Source: Erysipelotrichales bacterium (GTDB lineage: Bacteria > Bacillota_I > Bacilli_A > Erysipelotrichales > Erysipelotrichaceae). From it: DNA of 64,000 bases. Location: positions 37,992 to 101,991 of the forward strand of contig CAJTJP010000007.1 of the NCBI GenBank assembly GCA_910576855.1, written 5' to 3'. Of this stretch, positions 63,940 through 64,000 are shown in pieces. The notes under the pieces were generated by a model. It was not told where the DNA came from and searched no databases. It worked only from the letters and a program-made list of their open reading frames with translations. The position numbers were made by a program, and so were the translations under genes. The first letter of the stretch is position 1, and each line of letters opens with the position of its first letter.

Positions 63940-64000
63940 ATGCGTCTCTCTATTCAAAAATCTAAAAATCACGAATTCCTTTATATCGTCAAAGACTTCT
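63940..64000 (+). mobile_element. IS1634-type transposase, N-terminal fragment at the window edge
   Basis: ATG 63940 follows TAGGAGG and opens MRLSIQKSKNHEFLYIVKDF, which runs off the right edge. This start closely resembles the N-terminus of IS1634-family (IS4-related) DDE transposases, which begin with a similar RLSxxKSKN...Y segment. Only 20 residues are visible, so intactness and family are not secure. Confidence 0.6.

Overview
The window looks like a chromosomal segment of a low-GC, strictly anaerobic, butyrate-forming Firmicute. The best fit I can offer is an Erysipelotrichia-type gut bacterium: a Rnf complex, a bcd-etfBA-hbd-crt/thl butyrate module, AsnA-type asparagine synthetase, Firmicute markers (rqcH, yneF, cvfD/yugI-type S1 protein, divergent PAP2) and large Gram-positive surface proteins. 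This placement is inference from gene content; there is no rRNA in the window.

Layout. 1-512: end of an unidentified gene, a terminator and a tiny TTG-start ORF. 513-4668: feoAB iron uptake, a HAD phosphatase and an M15-like/peptidoglycan-binding protein. 4874-12228: a type I restriction-modification set (hsdR-hsdM-hsdS) followed by an AAA/DUF4143 ATPase. It lies directly behind the housekeeping genes gmk, priA and rsmB (12270-16560), with rqcH divergent and asnA next. 19693-26204: rnfCDGEA-(small Cys-rich protein)-B, with apbE, the flavinylating enzyme, divergent. 26305-29484: pgi, an S1 protein, PAP2, NifU-like, YneF and an unknown. 29573-37482: the butyrate genes, with bcd-etfB-etfA-hbd-crt-CoA-transferase on the minus strand and thl divergent, sharing a 350-base regulatory region that holds two good and one weaker Rex-type operators. 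37652-50017: two giant tandem paralogous surface proteins and an ECF sigma factor with its own membrane anchor. 50267-54171: a peptidoglycan-binding protein and a uraA-radical SAM-GNAT-NUDIX run. 54293-59808: a Ca-type P-ATPase, then ftsA-ftsZ and a coupled unknown gene. 59973-63410: a membrane-anchored cadherin-like protein and a secreted glucosaminidase carrying a dockerin. The right edge enters an IS1634-type transposase.

How it works together: Bcd/EtfAB is expected to reduce crotonyl-CoA with NADH while also reducing ferredoxin. Rnf re-oxidises ferredoxin with NAD+ and builds an ion gradient. ApbE attaches FMN to the RnfG/RnfD threonines. Rex sites would tie thl and bcd expression to NADH/NAD+.

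The most unusual items are: (1) an approximately 88-bp module present in opposite orientations at the two ends of the 5.3-kb surface gene, acting as a terminator in one orientation only, a possible phase-variation switch; (2) a Rnf complex with an RnfB lacking ferredoxin domains, an RnfD carrying an extra FMN-binding domain, and a 58-residue Cys-rich membrane protein inside the operon; (3) a dockerin-bearing autolysin paired with a membrane-anchored Ig/cadherin-like protein; (4) the sigma factor with an extracytoplasmic domain next to the surface genes.
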